Source: Panorpa germanica (taxonomy: Eukaryota > Arthropoda > Insecta > Mecoptera > Panorpidae). Taken from it: a DNA stretch of 64,000 nucleotides. The stretch is taken from contig OY783214.1 of NCBI GenBank assembly GCA_963678705.1, forward strand, positions 6,014,001-6,078,000, given 5' to 3'. The notes under the pieces are model-generated. The model ran no database searches. It was not told the origin of the DNA and saw only the letters and a list, made by a program, of their open reading frames with translations. Position 1 is the first letter of the stretch. Each line of letters opens with the position of its first letter. This document shows, in pieces, positions 47,821 through 59,955 of the stretch. Position numbers and translations under genes: made by a program.

Positions 47821-50091
47821 TATGTTGCAGCTGCATTAAATCCGAATATTTTAAAATGCAATATATAATTCATGAGAGTTTTTATGTGTCCAAGTTACTG
47901 TCGTCAGCGGTTACATTGCATTCGGAAAAAGAAATAAAATATACGAGTATGGTATATATCTCTTAAAAACATACCTCTCTTATATTTCAGCAAGGCTTCT
48001 ATGAAAAAAACTAACAGCTTCGGGATTGTCACGGAGTTATCGCACTTTTTCCCGCGGGCCTAGCCGATGTTCAGGATTACCGGATTTTGTTTTTCCAAAG
48101 CGATTCGAAAAACATTTTCCGAGTTAACAACTAAGTTGTTTGTGGAATATATTATTATATCGAGGAAAACTTTATATTATGACTTGGGGGGGTTGGTTGG
48201 GTCATACCAACTTTCAAATTCCCGGCTTATATGTTAAATCTTCACATTTTATATTTAAGCCTTAAAATGTGCAATAAATGTTGACTTTTTTTGTGATGAA
48301 AAACACACTCCTCGGTTGTCACTTGGTTTTTAGGATATTTGTAAAGTTAGAAAGTTCATTTTCCTGTAACCCCAAGGTATACCGGTTTAATTAATTGTCC
48401 CATTATTAATTCAAGTCCCGTCTGGGAAATCGTTGAAGCTTTTCCACTCATTGCACACGTCACAGTTACGTTACAAAAGCTTTTCTAAAATATTTTCTTC
48501 TCCTTGTATTTTGTGCTTTATTTATTTTATAATTTTTGTCTTTGAATTTATTTTTCGAAGTTTCGGCGAGATAATAAGAGCATTTTTATTCTTAGTTAAA
48601 TTTTAATCATAGTTTAACTATAGCTTGATTTAAATAATAAATAGTTTCTTTATAATTATTATTATAATATAGTACTAGAAAGTTTGAAGTTGTAGTCGAT
48701 TGGATCTCCCATTGGTGTTATGTTTAAATATTGAAAAAGAAAACGTTTATTTCGCTGTCTGTAAATAGTAACGTTGATCGTAGATGGATGTGCATGCCGT
48801 TGTTAGATAATAGCGATGGTTGATTCTTATACTTCACAGCTACGGATGATTGTGCTTTGTTGGTTGAGCTGCGAGCTCATCAGTTAAACTGTGACTGAAG
48901 GTAGTCGGAGTCTAATCGAGGAAGAATGGAAAACGTGATAGAGTAATGAAGCTATTTATAGGAGAACAGCAACTGTGCAGCGCTGAATGCTATTAGTTTC
49001 GGTATTAAATAGTTTCAAATTATATTTATTGTATAGAACGTTACGAAAGAAATACAACTTTATACATAGTGTATGTCTGATTAATTTTCAAGCAGCTTCA
49101 TTGTAAATGCATATTCTTTTAAATTCAAAATACAACCTCAAATTGATTGAAGAAATTATTTTCATCTTTGAAACTACATTTAAAGTTTAGCAAAGTAAAA
49201 TATATTTTAGTGAAGTGACAATTGAAAAAAGTGTCGTAAATGTCTATCTACAGCATCACGGCCGAACTTTCCAACTCCATATCAGGTACAGTGTAAACGA
49301 TAAATGATATGCCACTCAAAACACCGTCGACTGTCACATTTATATCCTCGTTTTCCAAACTGATACAAATATTATTTCCTCATCAATTTTTTTCAATCTA
49401 TCGAAACTAATGTTAGTGGCAAATAGAACAGGTGTTCGATAAAATTGTCTGGGGACGTTACGTTGAAACACATTTCCGTCTTTACGTTAGTGAAGTTGAG
49501 ATATTGATGTTTCTTTAATGTATTAAGAACTAGAGCGTGCTACCATACGCTATTGTAAAAATGTTTATTACAAAATGCAAATTGTTTATAAAATGTACTT
49601 GTAGTATAAATTGTTGTAAATATGACATTTTTTGTCTTTAAATATATATTTTTTTTAATTGCGCCGTAACGTTACAATAAAATTTTACGTAATTGTTACA
49701 TAAGTGTTTAGTGGGTGTATTACACGTATATATTTCAAAGGAAACTGTCAAGTCTATTAATTAAACTTAATACCAGTTCTGTAACTAGAATAATACATAG
49801 TTAATGATGACGTATGCAGACGTAACAAAGCTTGAAATGTCTTAATATAAGAACATACAAACGGATTAGCCGCCTCGTTCACAGGCTGTGTTTATCACTA
49901 AAGCATTAGCACAGGGTGTTCCACAAACTAATAAGATTATAGATTGGTTCTTAAAACACGTAATGAAATTTGTTTTTACATTACTAAGTATCGGAGATTA
50001 AAGAGTTCTTCTTATTGGAAATTGCTATATCCTGTTCAATGATAATTTAATCTAAATACTTGTTAGTGGTTAATAATCTAATTAACCCTGT
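47821..50091. other. AT-rich non-coding stretch
   Basis: No gene or bounded repeat recognised. Confidence 0.45.
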
Positions 50092-50485
50092 TTGTAATTT
50101 AGTACCCGGTAAACAATTTGATGAAGTGTCCTGTTTTGTGACGTTTCTATCACTATTGCACTTTAATTATAGTTCGCATCAACTTTATTTTCATTTGCAT
50201 TCCGACATTTTGGATCTAGTCAGTGGACTAGAACTGAACAATTATATTTTAACCTTTTATATATAAATTACTAGATAAGCCATGCTTAGTTGTAATATTC
50301 TTTGTAATAAAAAAAAAAATAAAAAAAATCCGGCAGATACAGTGGTTTCGCGATTTGTAGCCAATAAAATAGACATTTCATATGAACGACTGTGAGAAAC
50401 TGAACTCTCTCATGACAAGAAAATCGTACACATCTTCAATATGATGGCAAAGCGATTCCGAAATGTTTACTGGGTGTTAATCTTA
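50092..50485 (-). repeat. Unnamed dispersed repeat, copy 3 of 4, split
   Basis: Two blocks matching the family (50092-50225 and 50336-50485) are separated by about 110 bases with an A-rich run. Shared text includes AAACAATTTGATGAAGTGTC, GTGACGTTTCTATCACT and GAACGACTGTGAGAAACTGA. The minus-strand frame is interrupted. Confidence 0.6.
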
Positions 50486-52260
50486 TCCAAGTCGATTACT
50501 TTTGTAACTCAATTTAATTAAATTTAAATTATGGATACTCTCAGATATAACTCGACATGATCTTTTTATCTATCAAAGTTCTGATGATTACAGAAGATAC
50601 GGAGAACATTGAAATAATGCTTATTTTAGACTACATCAGATGCGACCTTATTAGACTATCAGATTAGATTTTTAATCAGTTTTAAATTCAGACGAATTAT
50701 CCATTTATCTTACGTGTAATCAGTAAAATCTGAACGGGGGATCTGAACAAGGAAGGTGATCTGATTTTGTCTTATAGTATGAGAAGAGCGTTCTCTTAGA
50801 TTTTTGTTTCCAATCAGATCTTAGATTTTGTATCGTTAATAATATAACAAAAATGTAAATAAACGCGTTAATCGCTCATTGTCAGTTTTCTTAAAGCCTG
50901 TTTCTGTGTACATGTACAACTGTCAAACTAAGGCGACTGCAATAAGATAGTATTCATTCATATATGTATAATGTGTTGTAGAGACAATGCGAAATACAGG
51001 TCGAATCAGATTGTGTAAAGGACCGCACTTTGGAAATTTGAGGTGTAATGAAATTTAAATTGAAACTGAATCTGATTCAAGAACTGCTCTTTACACTAAC
51101 TTTATAGTCTCAGACCTACAATCTTAGCAACCCTTTTCACATTGAATAGAGTAAGATCTTATCGAAGAAAAGAATTTGCGTCATGTGACCAGTTAAAAGT
51201 TATAAATAAATTCTAGATAACAAATGAAACACCCTTATGTGACGTATACACACAAAACTGGTTACTTAAGATGCTAATATAATTCATTAAGTACATGTCT
51301 CCCTATAAAATTAACACCCTGTACAACATCAGTAACGTAACAGACTCGGGGTAGAGATCGGAGGACGAAGGGAGTTCAAGAGAGCAAGAGAGATAATCTA
51401 ACAGCGAGTTCCATTTAGCGAGATCTATTATTCCAGTGGACGGCACCACAAACCACATTCCATTCTAAGTTCTATGTATATCTTCATCAGAGGGATTCAA
51501 TCGAACCACCGTGATTAAGATAGCAATGTTTGCTGTAATGAAGTTTTCGTTGGTTCCAAGGTACGCCACCGTTACGACGTACGCGCTGCTGTATCAATGT
51601 CTGATGACAGGATTATACTTGTATCGATAATATCTTTATATGGTGTAAGCTATACACGAGATGAGCTCACTAAATATTCTGATGACGGTCTAAATCGGTG
51701 AGGTATTCTTCTGTAGGCTGGTGCCCTGATTAATAATACTATACACAATACTTTATGGATATATTTCGTACGTAGAAAGAACAAGGTTATACACAGACTT
51801 CTTATGCACAGCGATACGGAAAGGTTATGTTCGATAATAGTCGTATATAAATAATAATTAATGTCACAATATGATTTATCATATATATTATATAAGCGTA
51901 AAACGTATTTGGTTTTCAAAAAAATATATGTATTTGATATAACAGTTTCTGTTGTACTAGACGCGTATTGCAGTGGTTCTGAAAGTCGCGAGGTTTCGCT
52001 TGTCGCACTATGTACGCACTACTACGCTTTTCCTATCTGAACCCTGTAAATGTAATGAACCTCGCTCACTGCAAGCAACAAAGCCGTGCGAATACGGGCG
52101 TTAAGATTTGAAAAGAATTTTAACCAAACGAATACACTGGGGTAGGAAGGGATATGAAAGAGAATGCAATAGCCTCTTTCATAACAGTGACGTATCGATA
52201 AAAATTTAAGTAAAAGTTTGCTTTTATGATAAATTGTGTTAGTGCAAAACAACTCCAATA
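50486..52260. other. Non-coding stretch
   Basis: No gene recognised. About 51320-51620 is GC-richer without an assignable frame. Confidence 0.4.
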
Positions 52261-52306
52261 CACCCTACACTACACAAGTTAGACACCCTACACTACACAA
52301 GTTTGA
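52261..52306. repeat. Two 23-bp tandem units
   Basis: CACCCTACACTACACAAGTT plus three bases occurs twice head to tail, with one or two differences at the end. Confidence 0.85.
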
Positions 52307-53039
52307 CTTGGCGTGTATGTTAATATTGTGATACAACACATCCTTCGTCGCTTCCATAGTGCAACAGGCCTTAGAATTATATATCGTACCAATTAATACG
52401 TAATCAACAATGCACTACAAATTTAAAAAAAATTAGTTTTGTATATCTCCGCCGATAATTAGATAAAAGATTTAAAAATCAAAAAATAAATACTAAAAGT
52501 GTATTTACAGAAATAAAAAATAAACATCAGTTTATTAAGCAAGTGTATAAGCAATCGGTTCTGCAATATTTTGTTTAATTTAACATTATCTATATGTTAT
52601 CAATTAAATTTGTTGTTAAACAACAGCTGTATATAATAATCAGGTGATTGTTTTCTGATTTTTATGAAATTAGAAAGTAGATAAATGATATATACTCGTA
52701 TTTTCTAAAGTAGTTTCTTATACTGATGTTAAACTTCAAAATGATTTTTAATTATTTGATAGAGTTTTCGAATAATCATACCAAAATATATTTTCAATAG
52801 GACTGTCTAATTGTCTTACTGCACCTTTAAAAAGATTAACCTCTTACTTTGTATGTAACTTATTAAAAAAATTGAAGAACATGAAAGACTTTATTAAACT
52901 AAGTAGTATGGATAATTTCCAAGGAATATCCATCATTTTACAACACAGAAACAAAAAAATAGTTTGGAACCATTGACCTTCACGATGATATTACAATTCC
53001 CGACATATTTCAAAAGGGATTCACGTTCTGATCTGAAGC

Positions 53040-53300
53040 TACGGCATTTTACCGCCACTTGAAGCAATATAAGATTGTATTCTCATATCCCCCTCGTTTC
53101 CCCTCTTAACCTCCACACCACCAAACAAAGACCTACAGCTACAGTTTCTGTGGACTTAAATTGCGAGAGAAAATCGTCCTGTCACGAAAATGGCCAGCCG
53201 CCTGCCCGCGCAGTGATAAATCGCATTGCGAGCATCTTAGCAAGTTGTAAAGGGGTACCAACTACCATACAACAACCCCCTAGTTAGGGGTAGTCGTTCT
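53040..53300. other. Unassigned GC-richer island
   Basis: An open frame of 70 codons (53075-53287) with no recognised motif. CCAGCCGCCTGCCCGCGCAG stands out from the AT-rich background. Could be an untranslated exon or promoter-proximal sequence of the minus-strand gene hinted at by the 53948-53974 microexon, but there is no direct evidence. Confidence 0.3.
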
Positions 53301-53947
53301 GTGTGCGGTTATCTCATTATTTATAATGAATCAGTTGAAGAACCGGACTTCTGGTCACGCATTGTTATTCTATTATGCTTTGCCCTGAGCTTTACCGTTC
53401 TATTAAACGTGTAATGAACTGATAAAAACTTTTAAATCCTGGTGTGATATCTTACGAGTCGTGGTATGGTGTTGTGACCCCAATAACGGTTATTGATTTA
53501 ACCCATTCAACCGCCATAATCCGTCTCCTTAGATCGTCTGATAATGTTTCAAATAATTGTACCGAAAAAAGCGAGTTTACTCTTATAACATAAGAAATTG
53601 GTTTTGATTTACGTAAAATAATAAGAATAAGTACGAACATTAGTAGATCATATTGAAACTGTCGATTTACTCTTTAACTGGACATGTTAACAAACATTTA
53701 CGAAAACTGTGAGTTCACCAACTTTCCTTACGTCTGCCATAGACGACCTCATATAATCTTTACTTGCTACTGTTTAACATTTGCATGATTTATTTTCATA
53801 TACGAGTATAATCGATTAAATAAAATATCGATTATGCCAATCCCAAAAGATATATTGCCGCTCAGGAACTCAAAACCAAAAGCATTGGACTTAACGACAG
53901 TATACGAAATAATAATATTAATAATAAGTTAATATAAAAACACTTAC

Positions 53948-53974
53948 ATTTCACAAAGCTGCCTCATGTTGAAC
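53948..53974 (-). CDS. Candidate 27-nt microexon of an unidentified minus-strand gene
   Basis: Read on the minus strand, a pyrimidine-rich tract ending TTATTTGTTTCAG is followed by 27 bases and then the strong donor GTAAGTG. The 27 bases are GC-richer than both flanks and open in only one frame, encoding FNMRQLCE with one leading base and two trailing bases. The exon is a multiple of three, so inclusion would add nine residues without a frameshift, as usual for neuronal microexons. Host gene and neighbouring exons are not recognisable in the window; they would lie beyond about 54,000 (upstream on this strand) and below 53,900 (downstream). A chance juxtaposition of splice-like motifs is the alternative. 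Confidence 0.45.
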
Positions 53975-54297
53975 CTGAAACAAATAATAAATAAAATTAA
54001 TAAAAGCATCACAACATTTTTTAAATGATGAATTCTCTTAAAATAAGATAATTTGATTGTAAAATTGTATTAGCCAGTTAAACACAAGACATAGATTGTA
54101 CCTTACAGCAATACTAGCCAATTACTGTTATACTATAATGTAATGTACATTTATTACTATAATGTACCAATTATATAATATTATTTAAATAACTATTTAT
54201 ATATTTGTAGGTGTATGTAACTATTTAGCTTGATTTTTCTTTATTGTTTCTAACCTTAAAATCCTTAGAAAGGACTTCTTAGGACTTCCTGATACTT

Positions 54298-55772
54298 TTT
54301 TTTTTTTTTTTAATATAGATTTTTTGGGCTTCGTAGGCACGTAGCCTTTTATCGCCCCTAATACTATTCTGTCTTTTCTTATATATTATACCCAGATAAC
54401 AAGAATGATCTGTTCATGGCTACTGCAGTTATAAATCTCGGTTTCTCAATCAAAAAAGCGGTGTTAACAAGAAGCGTCTGCGAAGTCTGTAGTACCGCCC
54501 TTTGGAGTCCATTTCTTGCCATTGATGTATTTTTACATTGCCACAGAATGTGGTCAGGGTCTGCCTCTTCTTCACCACATTCGCATTTAGAGTTTGGAAT
54601 GATTTTGTTTCTTGCTAGATGTTTCGGAGCTCCAGTATGATTCATTCTTAGCCTTGAGGTCATTGTAATTAATCTTCTTGGCCATTTTAATTTGGCAAAC
54701 CATGGCTTACGTCTCAGTATTGGTTGTATTGTATAAAATTCTCTACCTTTATCAGAATTATCCCACTTGTCTTGCCAATTCTTCATTTAATTTTTTTCTA
54801 ATTCTGCTTTCATGTCTGATTTTATAAAAAATGAAATATATTTATCACAGGAAGTAGCTACCTTGGCCATTTGATCAGCTTTTTCATTTCCCTTAATTCC
54901 CTTATGTGACGGTATCCAAATTAGTTTAATATTTCGGCCCTTATCTATTTCCCTATTTATTTTTTCTTTGACATAATAAATTTTGTTGTCTAATTTTGTA
55001 TTGATTCCCTTACTGCTTAAGGACTGTATGACTGATAACGAGTCGGATAATATTAAAGTGCTGTCTCTATCATCAGTAATGATTTGATCCACAGCTAGAT
55101 CTATAGCACATAACTCAGCTGTATATATGGATGCTTGATTATGAAGCTTGTAAATTTTGCTATTGTTAATATCTACTACTGCTGCACCCACTCCATCTGC
55201 TTCTTTTGAGCCGTCAGTATATAATTTTGTATAATTCGGGAATTGTTGATCTAATTTTTGTTGTAAGTCTATAGTTATTAGCTCAGGTAATATGTTACTC
55301 ATATTTAGCTCCTTGCCAATAGTTATATTTGCAGGAGTTCCTCTACCTGAGTAATAATAATCTAATTCGAAAATTGGTATTTCTACTGGGGTTCCTCTTT
55401 CTGTCCATTTCCTTTTTTCATTTATCCAAATTGCATTAAGCTCATGACTTCTTGAACCTGTTCTTGATAATTCGTTAAGTTCGTCCCTTATTAATGTGTT
55501 ATTTGTCATTAAAGCGCTAGCCATAAAGTAAGACGTTTTCTTTATCCATCTTTCTTTTAATGGTGGCATACAAGCCTCTGCTAGTAATGAAAGGGTATGA
55601 GTTGTACAGATAGCTCCTAATACTATTCTTAAAGCTTTATATTGCAATTTTTCAAGTGATTCTATTGTATTCTTTTTACACATTATTAGTACCTCTGCAC
55701 CATACTCCAAATGAGAACGGACTAATGATTTATATAAATTTAGTAGCGAAGATGTATTTAGTCCCCATCTTT
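54298..55772 (-). mobile_element. 5'-truncated non-LTR retrotransposon with RNase H domain
   Basis: 1,475 bp, minus orientation, flanked by the identical 12-mer TTCCTGATACTT (54286-54297 and 55773-55784), the target duplication of target-primed reverse transcription. The 3' end is a run of about 15 A (T on the + strand) after the UTR GGGGCGATAAAAGGCTACGT. The 5' end breaks inside the reverse-transcriptase thumb. RNase H behind the RT places it in an I/jockey-related clade. Two shorter copies are at 8121-8295 and 43360-43692. Confidence 0.95.
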
Positions 55773-55776
55773 TTCC
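54379..55776 (-). pseudogene. Non-LTR ORF2 fragment: RT thumb, RNase H, C-terminal Cys/His region
   Basis: Open from the truncation point (KRWGLNTSSLLNLYKSL, then HLEYGAEVL, the usual block behind the RT) to a TAA at 54787, then in the same frame from 54786 to a stop at 54379. RNase H motifs: LYTDGSKEADGVGAAVV (first catalytic Asp), IYTAELCAIDLA (Glu), LILSDSLSVIQ (Asp) and WIPSHKGIKGNEKADQMAK (His and last Asp). The C-terminal part carries RLRMNHTGAPKHLA and CECGEEEADPDHILWQC, the CxCxxxxxxxxHxxxxC knuckle. One stop in more than 440 codons suggests a young insertion, but without endonuclease and most of RT it cannot act alone. Confidence 0.92.
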
Positions 55777-55784
55777 TGATACTT

Positions 55785-56934
55785 AAAAAGTCTCTATGGT
55801 TGTTGTTAATGCCTAAGGTAAATTTATGAAAAGGGAAAGAGTAAAATAAGTCACAAAATGTTGTGTTTTAGGTTACAGTGTTTAGACAAGAGGTGACTTT
55901 TATTATGTTACATAAACCTGAATTACACGTAACTGTATTCAGCGGAATTATATGTAAATAAGACTATTAGTACTGTGTTTTCACTAGTCCGCATTATTTA
56001 TCACAAATCCGGCGTTTACAAGTTATTAATAAATAAAAGCTAATCAACGATATGCATAATACCGCATTTCTTGTGTTTACAGAAACGTAATACCGCTTTC
56101 ATCTGTGACGTCACAATTGAAAGTGTAAGGCTTTACACATTTAGAGGGTCTTGATATATCTCGCTATAAAAATAAACACAAAAGAGTTACAGTCCGAACT
56201 TTGCTACACACCGTTTACTACACGAAATCTGATCTCGTAGAATAGCTATTCTATACTCGTAGATGTATTTCCCATCACCATTTCTCTCTATTTCCCCTCT
56301 CCCTTCCTACTGACACCACCCTACGTAAGGCCCATTGCCCATCCGGTATAACAATTCTCCCTCATTTATTTGTTCCCTGCCGTCACCGTCAGAGGAGTTG
56401 TGTCCCTTTACGGTTATTTTCAGGAGAGGTGGTCTCAAATAAGCTAGGGTAGAAAACATCATTAGAAATTGATCACAATATTTACTCCAAACAAATGAAT
56501 TTAAAATAAAACAGGGCAGGGCGAGCTTAATGAGCCCTTTAAAATAACAACTTTCGGTAAATGATGTTAATCAAACACAGACGATCATAGTTTCATTTTA
56601 GTTTAACTTTAACCCTTATTTCAGTCAAGCAAATAGATTGATGTATAATAGTAATACTAAACCAGTATTGCCATATACGAATATTGTGTTACAACTGGTT
56701 AAAATTATTTATATTTAATACAGTCTACTTAAAATAGACACACATAAATAAAACACATTCTTTGAAATACGAACACTAGGTGATAAACATTATCTCTTTC
56801 TGTTACCAAAATAGCTGCTATACAAGAAATAACACTAACAAAATATATATATATCGACCAGTTCGTTAGTGAGACATTTCCGAAAAATAGAAATTTGAGA
56901 TGGGATTGATAAATGTAAAAATTTAACATAAACA
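55785..56934. other. Non-coding stretch
   Basis: No gene recognised. Pyrimidine-rich patch at about 56265-56310. Confidence 0.45.
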
Positions 56935-57085
56935 AACCTTAGTAACTTGTAAACTTATGGTCTGAATGCCATGAAATTTTGACACAAATCGTTTGAAAAT
57001 TGGTACTATCTAAAACTCAAATGGATTTTTCAATAGAAGCGTCATTTATCCTACGAACCTTTTGAGTCATATGATATTTATGATA
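56935..57085. repeat. Mariner-like element end
   Basis: GCCATGAAATTTTGACACAA, CGTTTGAAAATTGGTACTAT and TTATCCTACGAACC in the order of 7618-7785. Followed at about 57096 by CCAGTGCCGGTCCGAGGCCG, which resembles the left end of a hAT-type MITE whose right end was not found. Confidence 0.4.
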
Positions 57086-57299
57086 TTCTTAACCAGTGCC
57101 GGTCCGAGGCCGATGCAACCGCATAAAACACCAATATGGGAGCGCCAAATTGTATTTATCCATTGCTCAACTGGAAATACAATTGTAGAAGCTAGATACG
57201 TAACTTTCAAATATGAAAATGTAATCTTACTTCCACCAAATATTATACTTAGAGAACTTGCTATCGATTACGATAGTAATGTTTCAAAATAGTGCAATA

Positions 57300-59040
57300 G
57301 TAGATGACACTTTAAAAACTTTCTCAAATTTACTTCAGCCACAAAACTTTAGTAGTGAGTAACAGTATATTCCTATAACTATTTTCAAATTGTTGAAAGC
57401 TTTTCAAAAAACCTATTTTAAACTTGAAACCGTGTGATATAATTGGCTCTAAAGGTAACGCCTTCAACTTCAACGTTGGCAAACATTCTAACGTTGCAAA
57501 AATATCTTTAAGAATGAATGCATAGCATTGTGGCATACTCGTATAAGAAACGACATCAACGTGCTCTCATATAAATCGAATTCACAATAAATTTAACTAT
57601 AAATGACTTTATACACAACACTACTTTGCTATTTTAAATCTAATTTTGTATATAAAAGAAAGCATCTATATTGTTACGGAACTTGAAAGCAGAAAGGTGA
57701 GAAGAAAGAAAGCAAAATAAAATCAAATATGCTGTTTTGCATTACAGTGTGTTACATTAAGGTCTCAGCCATCGGTTGCGGCTGTGTTGCTTGAATACTG
57801 TAAGATAAATTAATATGGGTTTACTAAAAGGAAGGCATTCTGAACAAACAATCAGTCTAAAAGAATCGTGTTAAAGGAATAGACATGTCTACTTTTCAGG
57901 AAAGATTAAGTAATTTATCTAAAAATCTATTAACCATATACAGTGGCCATTCACAGTGGGGTTAGTGTCGAAGAATAGAATGCTGCGTAAAGAGAAACAA
58001 TAAATAAGTGTAAATTGGCTGGTATCTTTGTGTTAAATTAATGATCAATTTCTTCATCACCACTTAAACTAAACTGCCCGTTTAATGACCGTATTGAATT
58101 ACCGTACCACAAATACAAGAACCATATAAGAGAAGACTTAAAAAGAGTTAACTTCAGTAAGCGTGAATATTTCTTGTTTTTAAATTTATTTTAGTGCATC
58201 AACTATTGATAGTTATTAGCACTTAAACCAATATATATTATATTAATTAACATTTTATAAGACATAATCTATAATATATCATATTTCTTTCTATTTTTCA
58301 GCTCTTTGTCACCATACTATTCCTCACCAATATCCTCTCACCTGTTTCTATTTCAACAATAACTGCATCAAGATCTGATGAATCGCTTCCACTATGATGA
58401 CACCCACTGCATTGCCTTTCCTGATTCTTTCTTCTTTTAACACTATGCTTTATTACTGTGTATCACTTTTCCAATCACAGTGTCTACCAATTGTATACTG
58501 CTAATTTGGTGCCCGTAGCGCACAACTTCTATCCTTTTAAGGATTATACTTAACTACTCTTCTTATAAACCTGTTTTTTTATTCTTCTTTTGTTTATTTA
58601 CTTTTCCTCTTTTCTATATCCTTTTTCAAATTTTTACCTTTTGTGATCATGTTTACCTTTTAATAATCATGATTATGGTTGTGCATAACCAATTAGATCT
58701 GATTGTAACCAAACTCAATAGTCAGAGTCAGTGCATCAATGCTCCCACTCACTGTGTCGTGTGTGAATATTTCTGTTTCGATTTATGTCCCCGTTTTTAG
58801 AAAATTAATCTGTTGATATTATACTGCCTTCATTATTGAACAGAATGATTGTGTTCTCGTGAAAGAAAACGAAGAAGACAACTAATCACTTTGTCTTGTT
58901 GCACAATAAAATGTAAGGATATAAAATCAGCTAAAATAAACAATGGGATAGTTCGGTGTTTGGTGAGAGGCGAGAGACAGGAAGGGGTGGGATGTAGCGC
59001 AGAAGATAGTGACCACACAATAAATGTGGCACTGATCATC
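57300..59040. other. Non-coding stretch
   Basis: No gene confirmed. A good acceptor-like site (TTCTATTTTTCAG) ends at 58302 and is followed by about 30 open codons, but with no partner exon I leave it unassigned. Confidence 0.4.
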
Positions 59041-59063
59041 TAAGTAGCACCGCTAGCCCAGTC

Positions 59064-59144
59064 ATGTCCAGGCTCCCAACCTGGAGCAAGACATTGTACG
59101 ACACATACAAGGACATGAATTCTGGAGTGCTGCCCAAGGGATAA
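59064..59144 (+). CDS. Possible 26-residue small ORF in a GC-richer patch
   Basis: ATG to TAA encodes MSRLPTWSKTLYDTYKDM and NSGVLPKG with GC-ending codons unlike the AT-rich surroundings. No known family. It could be a real small ORF, part of an exon of an unseen gene, or chance. No splice donor directly after it; only weak evidence. Confidence 0.15.
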   Translation: MSRLPTWSKTLYDTYKDMNSGVLPKG

Positions 59145-59435
59145 CCGAAGTGCGGTTTGCGTCCGCGGTAAGGTAACGTAAGGTACCAAGTTTTATATCA
59201 CGGTTTATCTCATATATCACTCGTCTTGAATGAAAAATACGTATGTTATGCCATACCTCCTCTAAATGACAATCTTTGTAACATGTGCAAGCCAAGAAGG
59301 AACGTTAACGTGAGTAGTGTCTTATATACATACATACAAAGATAACAAAGATTCTCAAAATAAGGGTCATCAAAGTAAAATCATTTTCGTGCCATCTGTA
59401 TTCAAAATCTTTTTTAATGCTTTTACTAATAAACC

Positions 59436-59700
59436 TAGTAAATAATTTGGTGAAATGTCCTGGTTTGTGATGTTTCTATCACTGTGCAATAGTGATTCAA
59501 TTATATTTCGCATCAAATTTATCTTCATTTGTATTCCGACAAGTGAAGTGGTTTCGACATTTGAGGCCGATGAAATAGACATTTCGTATGAACGACTGTG
59601 AGAGACTGAACTGTAAATAAACTTTTTCATGACAAGAAAATCGTACGCATCTTCCATATGATGTCAAAGTGACTCCAAAATGTTTACTGAAAAATAATAA
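59436..59700 (-). repeat. Unnamed dispersed repeat, copy 4 of 4, with the longest open frame
   Basis: The minus strand is open for 95 codons (59370-59657): SVSHSRSYEMSISSASNVE, TTSLVGIQMKINLM, SPNYLLGLLVKALKKIL. Equivalent segments in other copies (NGETTVPVGIQ, SPNCLLG) match in the same relative frame, so this was once coding. Product unknown; Ser-rich with no visible catalytic motif. Confidence 0.6.
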
Positions 59701-59907
59701 AGAAAATATTCCAATCGATTTTTAAATTACTTTTTAATAAGCTATCAGGCTTAAACTTTGCAAACACACTCTTTGTGCAAAACCCAATACAACATAGCGC
59801 AATAGTTTTCTATTAATCTTTTTTTAATAAGTGAATTATTAGATAAACATAATAATTAACTCCAAAATATATGAATAAAAGTTTTATATAAAAAAAGGTT
59901 TTATTTA

Positions 59908-59955
59908 CCAGTTGACGGTTTACGGTTTACGGTTACCAGCATTTACGGTTTATAT
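59908..59955. repeat. ACGGTTT short tandem repeat
   Basis: TTGACGGTTTACGGTTTACG and GTTACC..TTTACGGTTTAT: four to five imperfect 7-base units. Confidence 0.7.

Noticed and set aside
58303..58399. Possible terminal exon after TTCTATTTTTCAG
   Set aside because: Good acceptor, but all three frames are open only for short distances and no upstream exon is visible; the region is simply pyrimidine-rich.
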